Source of the DNA: Nitrospirae bacterium YQR-1
GTDB taxonomy: Bacteria; Nitrospirota; Thermodesulfovibrionia; Thermodesulfovibrionales; Magnetobacteriaceae
Assembly (NCBI GenBank): GCA_039908095.1
Contig: JAMOBJ010000001.1
Span: forward strand, 62,001-126,000
DNA: 64,000 bases
Reading direction: 5' to 3'
The notes beneath the pieces were generated by a model that searched no databases, had not been told where the DNA came from, and was given only the letters and a program-made list of their open reading frames with translations. The position numbers and the translations under genes are program-made. This document shows, one piece after another, positions 26,783 through 35,189 of the stretch (positions within the stretch are counted from its first letter, which is position 1; every line of letters starts with the position of its first letter).

Positions 26783-26870
26783 GTGGCAATGTGGCATAGA
26801 GCAAGGAAATAAGCCGGTCTATACCATGCAACATATAAAAACAGAAGTGGCACTATGTGGCAATGTGGCA
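26783..26870 (+). repeat. Iteron-like GTGGCAATGTGGCA direct repeats
   Basis: The 14-base unit GTGGCAATGTGGCA occurs at 26783-26796 and 26857-26870, with an additional GTGGCA at 26847. The unit itself is two GTGGCA halves 8 bases apart. They lie in the A/T-rich gene-free stretch 26369-26882, just past the end of the nuclease gene. This could be a replication or repressor binding region of the former mobile element. Confidence 0.4.
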
Positions 26871-26882
26871 GTAAGTCGCATT

Positions 26883-27197
26883 TTATAGCTGCGGCCCACT
26901 GAGCAGCCGTCCGTTATAATCCTCAAAATCACGCATAAGTATAACCCCAAGGTCATTATCGTGGCGCTGCCCTTTCAGGTGTACGACCACTAAAGGTGTC
27001 TTACCATCCGGTGCATTCCTGACGGCCTGAGACATCCACTCTGAAGCTACAAACTTTTGACGGGCTTTAACCTCTACAGAGAACACCAGATGAGATATAT
27101 CCTCAGCACCTAAAATCCCTACCCGTTTACCAGACATGCGGGAAGCAATAGCACGTTCTGTAGCCTTACCACGTTTCCTATTAGCGTTTGGGTTCAC
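26883..27197 (-). CDS. PD-(D/E)XK nuclease-like phage protein
   Basis: The 104-residue protein starts with a basic segment NRKRGKATERAIA, then has an acidic residue before SHLVFSVEVKAR, fitting the E...D...(E)xK core of restriction/Holliday-type nucleases, and later a beta strand TPLVVVHLKG. Such small enzymes are frequent in phages and islands. Catalytic residues are inferred from spacing only. Its stop is at the island's repeat region and it lies 3 bases after the adjacent upstream gene, so the two are cotranscribed. Confidence 0.6.
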   Translation of the reverse strand: MNPNANRKRGKATERAIASRMSGKRVGILGAEDISHLVFSVEVKARQKFVASEWMSQAVRNAPDGKTPLVVVHLKGQRHDNDLGVILMRDFEDYNGRLLSGPQL

Positions 27198-27200
27198 AGT

Positions 27201-27767
27201 CTAACGTTGCCTATTAATGCTATATGTTTCTGTCATGTAAAGAAAAAACTCTTCAAAGACACTTTCAAAAGCAGGTGCAACGTCCGGTTTCTTGGCCATT
27301 AACCACTCTGCAAAGATTTTCATTACGCCTTCAAAGGACTCCACCTTAGCCTTTTTAGTTTTGGAGTAGGCATCTATCAATGAATTATAAATGCCTGTAA
27401 CAGCCGTTGCCGCATGTGCTGACTTCTTATTCCTGAATACCTCTAATGCCTCATTTTTTACATGGTAGAGCTCGCAGAACAAGTCCTCAGTACCTACAAA
27501 CTTAGCGAACTGATGGCTTTTAAGATTTCTATCCCATCCGTGCTTTTTTACCCACTCTGAAAACGCAGGGATTGAAATCTTTAAGTGAAACCTGTCTTTT
27601 AAAGTTTTTACCGCTTTTGATAAATTGCCGTCTGAAGACAAATAGACTGCTTTTGCAAGTAACAAGTTAGCTTCATTACTTCTGCAAGATTTTAAAGGCA
27701 TTTTTAAGTCAGTTTCGTTATTTATCAATGTGTTATCCAATTTTGATATACCTCCCCTAACATACAT
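27201..27767 (-). CDS. Island protein, possible phage terminase small subunit-like HTH
   Basis: The 188-residue protein has a helix-rich N-terminus with a probable HTH (NLSKAVKTLKDRF, IPAFSEWVKKHGW), a pattern seen in terminase small subunits and related phage DNA-binding proteins. The rest (LIDAYSKTKKAKVESF, FAEWLMAKKPD) is helical without a recognised motif. No large terminase gene is nearby. It is followed after 3 bases by the nuclease-like gene. The first M may be too early; ATG further in (MPLKSCRSN) is another option. Confidence 0.45.
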   Translation of the reverse strand: MYVRGGISKLDNTLINNETDLKMPLKSCRSNEANLLLAKAVYLSSDGNLSKAVKTLKDRFHLKISIPAFSEWVKKHGWDRNLKSHQFAKFVGTEDLFCELYHVKNEALEVFRNKKSAHAATAVTGIYNSLIDAYSKTKKAKVESFEGVMKIFAEWLMAKKPDVAPAFESVFEEFFLYMTETYSINRQR

Positions 27768-28152
27768 GTAATATTTCCGTACTGTATTATATCTTTAAGT
27801 GTATAAATGTATCAATTATTGATATATATTAGTGTATTTGTAATCCATATAACTAATACCCTCTGAGCAGGAGTATAAGCCTTATGGTTTGTCTGTTACC
27901 CAAAAGACAGAGGATTCTTTGTGAAATCAAAGTAGCTCTCTGTTGGTCGTTACAGTGAGTTTTAGTGGGGGTGTAATATTTGTGGAGTGGATTAATCCTG
28001 TTTGAAACAGGAAAAATAAGAGGAAAGGGGTCGGTATAAAATACCCACCCTTGAATGCCCACTAAGGATGAATGGAAAAGGGATGATGAAACTCAACACC
28101 CCTATTAGAAGATGATGAAAGGGGGGCGGTAAAACTGGACACCCTTGGTGGA
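27768..28152. other. Gene-free stretch in the island
   Basis: About 385 bases contain only short chance frames. The right part (27995-28140) has several GGGATGATGA / GATGATGAAAGG-like repeats and purine-rich runs. I see no supported gene, tRNA or terminator. Confidence 0.4.
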
Positions 28153-28404
28153 TTACTTAAGCAGGCCTAACAACCGGAACATAACAGCCATTAAGCTGGC
28201 TTGTGCTACGAGCATTGCGGCTACCCACTTGATGATGTCAGACTTGGATGTTTCTATTTTAACTTCGAGTTTGGCTATGTCTTCTTTAGTAGATAAGTCC
28301 TTGCGGGCATTTGTCTCTGACTCATTAATAACTTTAACAAGGGCTTCTGCGCCGTCATCGCCGAGCTTCTTTCTTAAGACCTCTGGTATTGTTATCACGC
28401 TCAT
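28153..28404 (-). CDS. DUF1640/CCDC90-like small membrane protein
   Basis: The 83-residue protein has an N-terminal segment with LGDDGAEALVKVIN, a coiled coil containing STKEDIAKLEVKIE and a C-terminal transmembrane helix (WVAAMLVAQASLMAVMF). This layout is common in small bacterial proteins of the DUF1640 type, often scattered and of unknown function. It lies in the island, divergent from the short promoter/terminator unit at 28446. Confidence 0.65.
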   Translation of the reverse strand: MSVITIPEVLRKKLGDDGAEALVKVINESETNARKDLSTKEDIAKLEVKIETSKSDIIKWVAAMLVAQASLMAVMFRLLGLLK

Positions 28405-28445
28405 ACATTCATTGTATCATGCTATAGATTTTCTGTCAACCCCTC

Positions 28446-28527
28446 TTGACATCCTCATCATTACTGTGGTATTCTCGAAGCGTCTATATTACAGGGTTGC
28501 CCGCTGACCTTATCAGTGGTTTTTTAG
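28446..28527 (+). ncRNA. Promoter plus short terminated transcript
   Basis: TTGACA (28446-28451), 18 bases, TATTCT (28470-28475) would start RNA near 28482. A stem CCGCTGA/TCAGTGG (28501-28519, one G-T pair) followed by TTTTTT would end it near 28526, giving an RNA of about 45 bases. The predicted 5' end GTCTATATTACAG is repeated at 28631-28643 next to the recombinase start. It may be a small regulatory RNA or an attenuating leader for the recombinase. Confidence 0.5.
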
Positions 28528-28553
28528 TTTTAAGAGGCATATTTATTAGTAAA

Positions 28554-28613
28554 GCCGAGTGTCCACCTAACCGTGAGGCGGTGGCTGCCCTGTAAGCAGA
28601 GACAACACTCGGC
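28554..28613 (+). ncRNA. Three-way-junction RNA candidate
   Basis: A 9-bp closing stem GCCGAGTGT/ACACTCGGC (28554-28562 with 28605-28613) encloses two hairpins: CCACC/GGTGG with an inner CC-GTGA-GG tetraloop (28563-28584) and CTGC/GCAG with loop CCTGTAA (28585-28599). It lies 40 bases before the disrupted serine recombinase gene. The layout recalls compact three-way-junction leaders, but the sequence matches none that I recognise. It could also be a recombination-site palindrome. Confidence 0.55.
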
Positions 28614-28652
28614 ATATTTTATGCCTAAATGTCTATATTACAGAGGTGTAAC

Positions 28653-29374
28653 ATGACAACACGGAAAGTACAAACCAGACCTCACCAAACATCAGTAAAC
28701 TCACCACAAGCTGTCGGATATGTGCGAGTATCCACAGTAGAGCAAGCCACAGAAGGAATAAGCCTTGACACTCAGAAGGCTAAAATCAGGGCTTATTGTG
28801 AGCTTAACGGGCTAACGCTTGTTAATATCTTTGAGGATGCCGGCAAGAGCGCTAAGAACACCAAACGTGACGGCCTTCAGGAGCTTCTGTTGCTGGTTAA
28901 AAGTAAGCAGATACAGCCATAGTGGTTTATAAGCTGGACAGGCTAAGCTGTTCGGTACTGGACACTCTACAGCTCATAGAGAGCTTTAAGAGCACCGGAG
29001 TAGCCTTTCACAGTGTAAACGAAAAGATTGACACCACAACAGCCACAGGTAAGTTTTTCTTAACGATTATAACAGGGCTTGCAGAAATGGAAAGAGGGCT
29101 TATCAGTGAGAGGACATCTGATGCCTTGCAGATGAAAAAGAGGAATCATGAGAGAGCCGGACAGATACCATACGGCTGGTCGTTAGCAGAGGACGGTAAC
29201 ACACTTATAGAGGACGGAGAGGAAACTAAGGCCATTGAGCTTATAAAGGAGCAGAAGGCTAAGGAGTTCAGTTTAAGGGCTATATGTAGTGAGTTTTCCG
29301 CTAAGGGATACAGGCCATGAGGCGCTAAGTGGCATCCAATGACAGTAAAAAGAATACTCACGGAGGCGGCATAA
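28653..29374 (+). pseudogene. Serine recombinase, disrupted by frameshift and stop
   Basis: The first part (28653-28922) carries the resolvase N-terminus VGYVRVSTVEQ with the catalytic serine. A one-base shift near 28905 moves it to the frame reading ADTAIVVYKLDRLS, ITGLAEMERGLISERT and the large-recombinase domain (IPYGWSL). At 29318 a TGA replaces an Arg codon within the GYRPRGAKWHP-type motif, and the frame ends at TAA 29372-29374. Both lesions make an active enzyme unlikely. This is the probable former integrase of the island. Confidence 0.8.
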
Positions 29375-29526
29375 TGGATAACAAGGATAAAAATGTAACA
29401 CACCACCATCCGGTGAGTGACAAAAAGAGAACAGGCCGTAAGCCGATAATGGGTTGTCATGTAATAAACCCTGATAATCCGACAACAGCAGATGTTTATC
29501 CCGACTTCAACGCTTTTAAGAGCTAA
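29374..29526 (+). CDS. Small basic protein coupled to the recombinase gene
   Basis: A 50-residue protein starts at ATG 29374, overlapping the recombinase TAA (TAATG), with GGAGG 7 bases upstream. It is histidine and lysine rich (NVTHHHPVSDKKRTGRKP) and has no recognised family. Coupled translation and the strong ribosome site make it likely real even though the recombinase is broken. Confidence 0.5.
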   Translation: MDNKDKNVTHHHPVSDKKRTGRKPIMGCHVINPDNPTTADVYPDFNAFKS

Positions 29527-29653
29527 CATAATGAAATAAAAGGAAAAAGCGAAAAAAAACAGGGCACTACATTTTCCGCCCAATCTCTACCCCCTTATTT
29601 TTTGCCATTTCTTACTCTCTACTACGCTCAATGTGATAAAGTCGGGAATATGT

Positions 29654-30058
29654 TTACCTTAATCGAATTCTTGACTGCTCTGCGCGGATATCTTCCTCTT
29701 TTGCACTTTGTCTCCAATATTGTGCTATTTTTTTAAGTAAAGTTGTTGTACGCGGCCATGTATTTCCTGTTGTTACAGCCCACTCTTCCCATTTTTTAGT
29801 TAATTGTAATTCTTGCACTCCCCCTTCATTTTTAGCTCTAATGACTACACCCCTTTTACTAATTTGTGCTGAAAGAATTCCCTCTTCAATAGAATGGTTT
29901 AATAAAACCTCAAAAATATCTCGTATTTCTTTATGTGGCCAGGCACTATCGTCCGGATCATAAAAGGGGTTGCGGATGTCAAAAAAAGTGTGAGGAAAGG
30001 TTTTTTTATCGAAGAAATTACTCGAAAATATCCTTGATATTAACTTGAAGTCCTTCAA
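29654..30058 (-). CDS. Unrecognised protein or gene remnant after uma2
   Basis: The 134-residue frame can only start at TTG 30058; no ATG occurs in it, and its first 13 codons overlap the Uma2 gene in another frame. The centre (EIRDIFEVLLNHSIEEGIL) and the Trp-rich region (WEEWAVTTGNTWP) look like the C-terminal end of a larger protein. I do not recognise the family. It is probably a 3' remnant fused behind the Uma2 gene by rearrangement. Confidence 0.4.
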   Translation of the reverse strand: MKDFKLISRIFSSNFFDKKTFPHTFFDIRNPFYDPDDSAWPHKEIRDIFEVLLNHSIEEGILSAQISKRGVVIRAKNEGGVQELQLTKKWEEWAVTTGNTWPRTTTLLKKIAQYWRQSAKEEDIRAEQSRIRLR

Positions 30059-30530
30059 TCACTTTAGATGTAACTGTACCTTCAAGTTCCGCAATGGAAT
30101 GTAATTTATACTTATTGTTTTCTATGGTAAAAATCTCGACAGTTTGTAGTTCGGGTATAACAATCCAATATTCAGGCACCCTGTATTTTTCATAAATTGC
30201 CTTCTTAACTTCTGTATCCTTCCTGAATGTGCCTGGTGATACTATCTCGCAAACCATATCCGGCACGCCTCTTATCCAGTCCTGTTCAATATCCACATTC
30301 TCCTTTCTAATAAATAAGATATCTGGTTGGAGCCTATTTAACCCTTCCTCGAAGATTACATCAAGTGGAGAAAAATAAACCTTTCCTAATCTATTTGTTT
30401 TTACATGATTCCATATAATACCATTTAAATTGCTGCTAACATTTTGATGCTTCCTAAACGGACTTGGACCCATAACCTCCTCTCCATTGATTATTTCAGT
30501 TAAGTCTAAATCTCTTTCGATTGTCTGCAT
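30018..30530 (-). CDS. Uma2-family (DUF820) putative nuclease
   Basis: The 170-residue protein has the Uma2/PD-(D/E)XK pattern: VYFSPLDVIFEE, then LQPDILFIRK, VPDMVCEIVSPGT, and Lys/Tyr residues in KKAIYEKYRVPEYWIV. Uma2 proteins are abundant in cyanobacteria and Nitrospirota; their real target is unknown. The likely catalytic Asp in QPD and Glu-Ile-Val of CEIVSP are in place. It starts at ATG 30530. Confidence 0.85.
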   Translation of the reverse strand: MQTIERDLDLTEIINGEEVMGPSPFRKHQNVSSNLNGIIWNHVKTNRLGKVYFSPLDVIFEEGLNRLQPDILFIRKENVDIEQDWIRGVPDMVCEIVSPGTFRKDTEVKKAIYEKYRVPEYWIVIPELQTVEIFTIENNKYKLHSIAELEGTVTSKVIEGLQVNIKDIFE

Positions 30531-30734
30531 AAATGTATTATATCAATAGAGGGATGGGTTTGTCGATGATACGATTTTAAACCCATATGTCCGAACAAGT
30601 ATCAAAATGATCATATACATATCCATCTTTGAAATGTCGAGGTTAAGCAAAAAAAGCTACAGGATCGAGTGAGCAGAAAAGTAAGAAGTATCCTCTGTCG
30701 CCTGAACCACAGTAGCCTACAGGTAAAAGGGGAA

Positions 30735-30768
30735 GTCAAGTTTTGCGAAAGCAAATTTTGACATTTTT
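30735..30768 (+). terminator. Candidate intrinsic terminator
   Basis: GTCAAGTTTTGC, loop GAAA, GCAAATTTTGAC (one mismatch) followed by ATTTTT. It lies in the 310-base gap between uma2 and sbcC, which holds nothing else I can support. No plus-strand gene precedes it closely, so its transcript is unknown. Confidence 0.45.
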
Positions 30769-30827
30769 GCATACCGAAGACTACCCTTTGTAAGGCCACA
30801 GGAGTTTATTCTTTCTTTTACCCACTC

Positions 30828-30846
30828 TACCAAGTTGCAGTCATTA
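30828..30846 (+). repeat. Family A terminus at the sbcC stop
   Basis: TACCAAGTTGCAGTCATT is the family A end; the sbcC stop codon (TTA on the plus strand, 30844-30846) overlaps its last bases. The rest of the element is missing. Confidence 0.55.
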
Positions 30847-33800
30847 AACAACAAAATGTGCTGTGCTTCCCTTGCCGTTAAAAGTAATCTCGAGGCGGGC
30901 ATCTATTCGCTCTTTTAAATCTGGAACATGGGATATTATGCCTACGAGTTTTCCGGCCTCCTGCAGATCAATAAGTGCTTTGAGGGCAAGGTCAAGCGAT
31001 TCCGGGTCTAAGTTTCCAAACCCCTCATCAACAAAAATCGTCTCAAGATGAATGCCTCCGGCATACGACTGTACAACATCAGAGAGTCCCAGGGCAAGCG
31101 ATAACGAGGCAAGAAAACTCTCACCCCCCGAAAGAGTGGACACCTGCCGGCTTATTCCCGTGTAGGAATCATACACCTCAAGGTCAAGCCCCCCGGCGGT
31201 ACGTCCGCTTTTGGTTGAAACACTACGCTCTAAAGTGTACCGTCCCCTGCTCATCAGCTGTAGTCTCTTAGAGGCCACCAGTAAGCAATCATCTAGTACC
31301 GATGCCAACACAAACCTCTGAAATGTTAAGTTGTAAGGGTTCTTACCGTTTGCCACATCAGCTATATAGCCCAGAGTGCTGTATGTTTTTTCAAGTGCCG
31401 TGATTTCTTTTTCAATCTTTTGCAGCCGTTGAATATAATTGCCGATATTGCTGTGTGTGTTTTTCAACTCAAACAAGGTTTTCAGTTGCTCATCATATTC
31501 TGTTGTTGCAAAGTTATACGCTTCCTCAAATGTTTTAAGCTCTGAGGGCGTCAGTCCGGCGGCGGCCTCTTGAGCCCGTTTCAACCGCTCTGATGCAGCT
31601 GAAACAGATGCAGAGAATTCACTGACTTCAGTCTCCAGATTTTCAATATCAGGAAGAGTCATTTTTGAGTTTTGAAACTCCACTGCATCCTCAAATCCTG
31701 CTTCCTTTAGTTTGCTCTGAAACAGCCGCTGCAGTTGCTCTTTCCTCTGTAAACTAAGTTGCAGGTTCTCATTCTTCATCTTTAGTGATTCAGCCTTTGC
31801 TGCAAAATCAGCGGTTGCGGCGCTCTCATCTGCACGGGCTTTTTCCATGAGTTTCTTAAGCTCTGATACAAGGCCTTGAGCATACTCTATGGCCTTTAGC
31901 AACGCCGTCTCCGTGCGAAGCTCCTCACTTACGTCCTTTTCAATGACCTCCGCCTTAGACCTTGCCTTTGATTCATTCTCTATGGCAGCTTTAAGTAGTT
32001 CATCATCTCTCTGAAGTTCCTCTTGCAGCCTTTCAACCTCTGAGTTATCCGTGGCTTTCCGTAGGGCTTCCAGTTCTGCTTGTGCCTCTGTGGCTCTACG
32101 AAGTCTCTCCTGAGTTTCCTTAACAGCGGCGGCGATGTCTTTGTCTGCAAAGTCCAAAAGAGCACCCCTGATGGATTCGATGTTAGCGCTAAGCACGGCT
32201 ATAGCACTCTCTATATCGGCCTGTTCCTTTAGCATCATGCTTTTTTCCTGTTGGAGTTTTTCAACCGCCTGCTTTTGTGTTTTTAATCTTACCTCAGTCG
32301 GGATAGTTTCCGCCCCGGCAGCCGGCAACGGATGCTCTGTAGAGCCGCAAACCGGACACGGATTTCCGGCAACCAAAGTGCTTGCAAGAAATGCCGCCTG
32401 ACCCTCGCTCCAGAGTCCGTTAAGTTCATCCAGTTTTTCCTTTTCCTGTTTCAGGCGTAATTGCAGAGATTGGAAGGCTTCACGGGTTTGTGCTAATTTA
32501 CTCTGAGCTGCAATAAGTTCTTTTTTTAATTCATCTGACTGTATGCTCCAGCCGTGCTTCTGCTGAAGACTTTTAAGCTCTCGTTCTAAGTGTTCTTTCT
32601 GAGATGCCGCAACTGAGACAGTTAACATTTCATCTTGGCGCTCTGTGATTTCTTTTTTAAGGTTTTCATATCGTACCCCTGCGGTTGCTATTTTTTCCAG
32701 GAGTTGCTTGCGGGTGTTTTCAAAGAGAGTGATTTCCGCCTTTGTGCTCTCTAATTCTTTTACCTTAACACTCAGACCGGTTAGCAGAGAAAGCGTCTCC
32801 TGAGCCTTCAGTCTTTCACTTTCCCGTGCCAGCTCCGCTTGCAGAGACTCAGCAGCGGTTTTCTTAATTATACCGGCAGTTTCAAGTTCACTTACCGCCA
32901 CATCGTGTTCCTTAACTGCCCGCTCTGAGTCTTCAGTGCCTGCACTCAGGGATTTTTCCACCTCGGAAAGTGGAAGCGCCTTGCGGGCCCTTATCAGCTT
33001 AGCTTGTTTTAAATCAAGCTCATCACTGCGGGATTGAAGTTTTCTTAGGGCTGCCTCAGCATTTGCCTGTTCCTGAAGTTTTTCATTGTCTCTTCTGACC
33101 CTTTCCAGGGAATTCCTTGCCCCCTCCGCCCTGTCTTTTAATTCATAGACTATTGCTTCCTTTTTAGATATACACAATCCGTACTCATAGTGTTTAAAAC
33201 CCAGCTCATCAAGTGAGGACGAATCACTTTCGTTAAGAATTTCCTTCTTTTTAATAAGAGCGTGCTCAATCTTAGTTTTTAAGTCTTTTGAGGCCTCCTT
33301 CAGAGCTTCTTCTATTATTCTGAACTCCCCGGTCTTAAATAAAACCTCAAGAATTCTCTGACGTTCTTTTACAGGGGCCATAAGAAGCTCTCTGAACCTG
33401 CCCTGAGGGAGCACTACCACCTGCCGGAATGTTTCAACATTGAGTCCGAGCAGTTCTATGATTTTTTCGTCGGCCTGTGTCTTTTTATTTGCTATCAACT
33501 TGTGATTGGCCGTCTCTGTGGTATTCCAAAGCGCCGCCGCCGGTGCTTTTTTGCCTTCATGGACAGGACTTCTGGTTATGCGGTAGCAGTTGCCGCCCAC
33601 GCTAAATTCAAACGTTACCTCGGTAGGGGTACTACTGCCGGCAAAATTACTTCTCATCTGGGTGCCGGTTCTTTCATTGCCGGAGGTCTCACCGTAGAGG
33701 GCAAAGCATATAGCATCCAGTATGGTTGACTTCCCCGAGCCCGTGTTGCCGTGAATCAGAAACAGTGTCCTCTGTCCCAATACTGTAAAATCTATCTCCT

Positions 33801-33852
33801 GCTTGTTCACATACGGGCCGAAACCCTCTATTGTTAATTTCAGCAGTTTCAA
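30844..33852 (-). CDS. sbcC: SbcC exonuclease subunit (Rad50-like)
   Basis: SbcC is the ATPase and coiled-coil subunit of the SbcCD nuclease that cleaves hairpins and opens blocked ends. The 1002-residue protein has Walker A GNTGSGKST near residue 35, long heptad coiled coils, the zinc hook CPVCG near residue 496, the ABC signature TLSGGESFLASLSLALGLSD, Walker B TIFVDEGFGNLD and a final D-loop region. Its start overlaps the sbcD stop by 4 bases. The C-terminus is normal (FNGKGSTAHFVV) though it ends on a family A terminus. Confidence 0.95.
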   Translation of the reverse strand: MKLLKLTIEGFGPYVNKQEIDFTVLGQRTLFLIHGNTGSGKSTILDAICFALYGETSGNERTGTQMRSNFAGSSTPTEVTFEFSVGGNCYRITRSPVHEGKKAPAAALWNTTETANHKLIANKKTQADEKIIELLGLNVETFRQVVVLPQGRFRELLMAPVKERQRILEVLFKTGEFRIIEEALKEASKDLKTKIEHALIKKKEILNESDSSSLDELGFKHYEYGLCISKKEAIVYELKDRAEGARNSLERVRRDNEKLQEQANAEAALRKLQSRSDELDLKQAKLIRARKALPLSEVEKSLSAGTEDSERAVKEHDVAVSELETAGIIKKTAAESLQAELARESERLKAQETLSLLTGLSVKVKELESTKAEITLFENTRKQLLEKIATAGVRYENLKKEITERQDEMLTVSVAASQKEHLERELKSLQQKHGWSIQSDELKKELIAAQSKLAQTREAFQSLQLRLKQEKEKLDELNGLWSEGQAAFLASTLVAGNPCPVCGSTEHPLPAAGAETIPTEVRLKTQKQAVEKLQQEKSMMLKEQADIESAIAVLSANIESIRGALLDFADKDIAAAVKETQERLRRATEAQAELEALRKATDNSEVERLQEELQRDDELLKAAIENESKARSKAEVIEKDVSEELRTETALLKAIEYAQGLVSELKKLMEKARADESAATADFAAKAESLKMKNENLQLSLQRKEQLQRLFQSKLKEAGFEDAVEFQNSKMTLPDIENLETEVSEFSASVSAASERLKRAQEAAAGLTPSELKTFEEAYNFATTEYDEQLKTLFELKNTHSNIGNYIQRLQKIEKEITALEKTYSTLGYIADVANGKNPYNLTFQRFVLASVLDDCLLVASKRLQLMSRGRYTLERSVSTKSGRTAGGLDLEVYDSYTGISRQVSTLSGGESFLASLSLALGLSDVVQSYAGGIHLETIFVDEGFGNLDPESLDLALKALIDLQEAGKLVGIISHVPDLKERIDARLEITFNGKGSTAHFVV

Positions 33853-34985
33853 AGGTTTTCCGCCCTCGTTACCGTCTCCAAAATTTCGTTAAATACCCTT
33901 TGCTGCTCAGTGCTCAGCTCTCTGCCTTCCACCTCTTTAAAGAAACTGCTAAAGAGCTCGGATTTAGTGTGGTCACGGTTATTTGAAGAGAATTTTATAT
34001 CGGCCCTGACAAGCATCGGACGCTCGATTTTAAGCACGTTAGGGTATATCTGTCTTAGTTTATCCATAGGATTTAACAGCGCTCCCTCATCAAGCAGTGT
34101 GACCTCAAGATAGTCATCCGAGCGGTTTCCATCCTTAAGCAGGTTATCAATAAAGCCTGTGATTTGTCTGATATCTCTTTTTGGCGTAAGCGTAATACGC
34201 TCTGTCTTACAGATGCCGTCTCTGTCCATATCCACAACTTCCAGCGATTTTACATGCTTTGATTCAGAGAAGGAATATTTCATCAGAGAGCCGCTGTATC
34301 TGACAGTATCACTGCCAACGGTCTGAGCCCTATGGAGATGCCCCAGGGCTGTGTAGTTAAAACTGTTAAACAGGGCTGCATCAATGGTATCAAGGCCGCC
34401 CGCTGATGAGCACAGGGGGCGTTCCGACTCACTGGTTAGCCCTCCTGTTGTAAAGGCGTGTGCTATTACAATTGTCCTGTTTGCAGCTGAGTGTTTTTTT
34501 ATAATATCCACTACCGAGGACATGGCGGTGTTGTGGCTTACAATGTTGTTATTATCAAGAGCCTCCCTTACAGTAACAGGCTCGGTGTATGGCAGTGCGT
34601 AAATGTTTACGGGGCCGTAAGTATCCGATATAGTTACAGAGTCAATATTAGGGTTGAATGTTCCAAAGACAAATAATTTCTGCTCCGATAAAAACCGTGA
34701 GCCAAAAGCCATACGCTGTCCGTTGTCATGGTTTCCTGCTATGATAATTACCGGCACTTTCAGCTCTGATATGATTTTGCAGAGTACCTCGTCTAAGAGT
34801 GTAATAGCCTCAACAGGTGGTATGCCGCGGTCATAGACATCACCTGAGATCAAAAGCACATCTGGTTTTGTGTCTTTCACTACAGGCAGTAATTGCTCCT
34901 TAAGTAGATACTCCTGATCGTCTGTCAGGTGCAGCCCAAAGAAAAACCTGCCCAGATGCCAGTCAGACGTATGCACAAACCTCAT
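33849..34985 (-). CDS. sbcD: SbcD nuclease subunit (Mre11-like)
   Basis: SbcD is the manganese-dependent nuclease partner of SbcC. The 378-residue protein begins MRFVHTSDWHLG, with DVLLISGDVYDRG, IIIAGNHDNGQR and GLTSESERP/ALGHLHRAQ as the calcineurin-like metallophosphatase motifs. ATG 34985 is preferred over the longer frame from 35048 since the family starts at this Met and AGGAGAGG lies just upstream. The sbcD-sbcC order with 4-base overlap is usual. SbcCD acts on palindromic DNA, which may be relevant to the many hairpin repeats in this genome. Confidence 0.95.
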   Translation of the reverse strand: MRFVHTSDWHLGRFFFGLHLTDDQEYLLKEQLLPVVKDTKPDVLLISGDVYDRGIPPVEAITLLDEVLCKIISELKVPVIIIAGNHDNGQRMAFGSRFLSEQKLFVFGTFNPNIDSVTISDTYGPVNIYALPYTEPVTVREALDNNNIVSHNTAMSSVVDIIKKHSAANRTIVIAHAFTTGGLTSESERPLCSSAGGLDTIDAALFNSFNYTALGHLHRAQTVGSDTVRYSGSLMKYSFSESKHVKSLEVVDMDRDGICKTERITLTPKRDIRQITGFIDNLLKDGNRSDDYLEVTLLDEGALLNPMDKLRQIYPNVLKIERPMLVRADIKFSSNNRDHTKSELFSSFFKEVEGRELSTEQQRVFNEILETVTRAENL

Positions 34986-35189
34986 TGCCTCTCCTGTAAA
35001 GGAAGTACATAGAATCCCCGACCCCCTTGACCCCATTTTGTTAAGCAAAGCCTGAGCCTAAACAGGTCCCATGCCGATGGATTTTATCATACCAGTGTTC
35101 TGTGAATTGTCAAGAGCCGGGTTTATTCCCCACCCTGGGAACAGACTTTTTCATTTTACTATAATCATCACACCTGTTGAGTCCCTTTC

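Noticed and set aside
27853..28062. 69-codon minus-strand frame
   Set aside because: No ribosome site and low-complexity composition; it lies in the purine/pyrimidine repeat stretch.
28554..28613. Hammerhead or HDV-type ribozyme, purine riboswitch
   Set aside because: The three-way junction lacks the CTGATGA/GAAA core of hammerheads and the known loop motifs of purine riboswitches or HDV folds.
25922..30600. tRNA-Asp attachment site duplication
   Set aside because: No second copy of the tRNA 3' end was found in the island or at its far side by eye.
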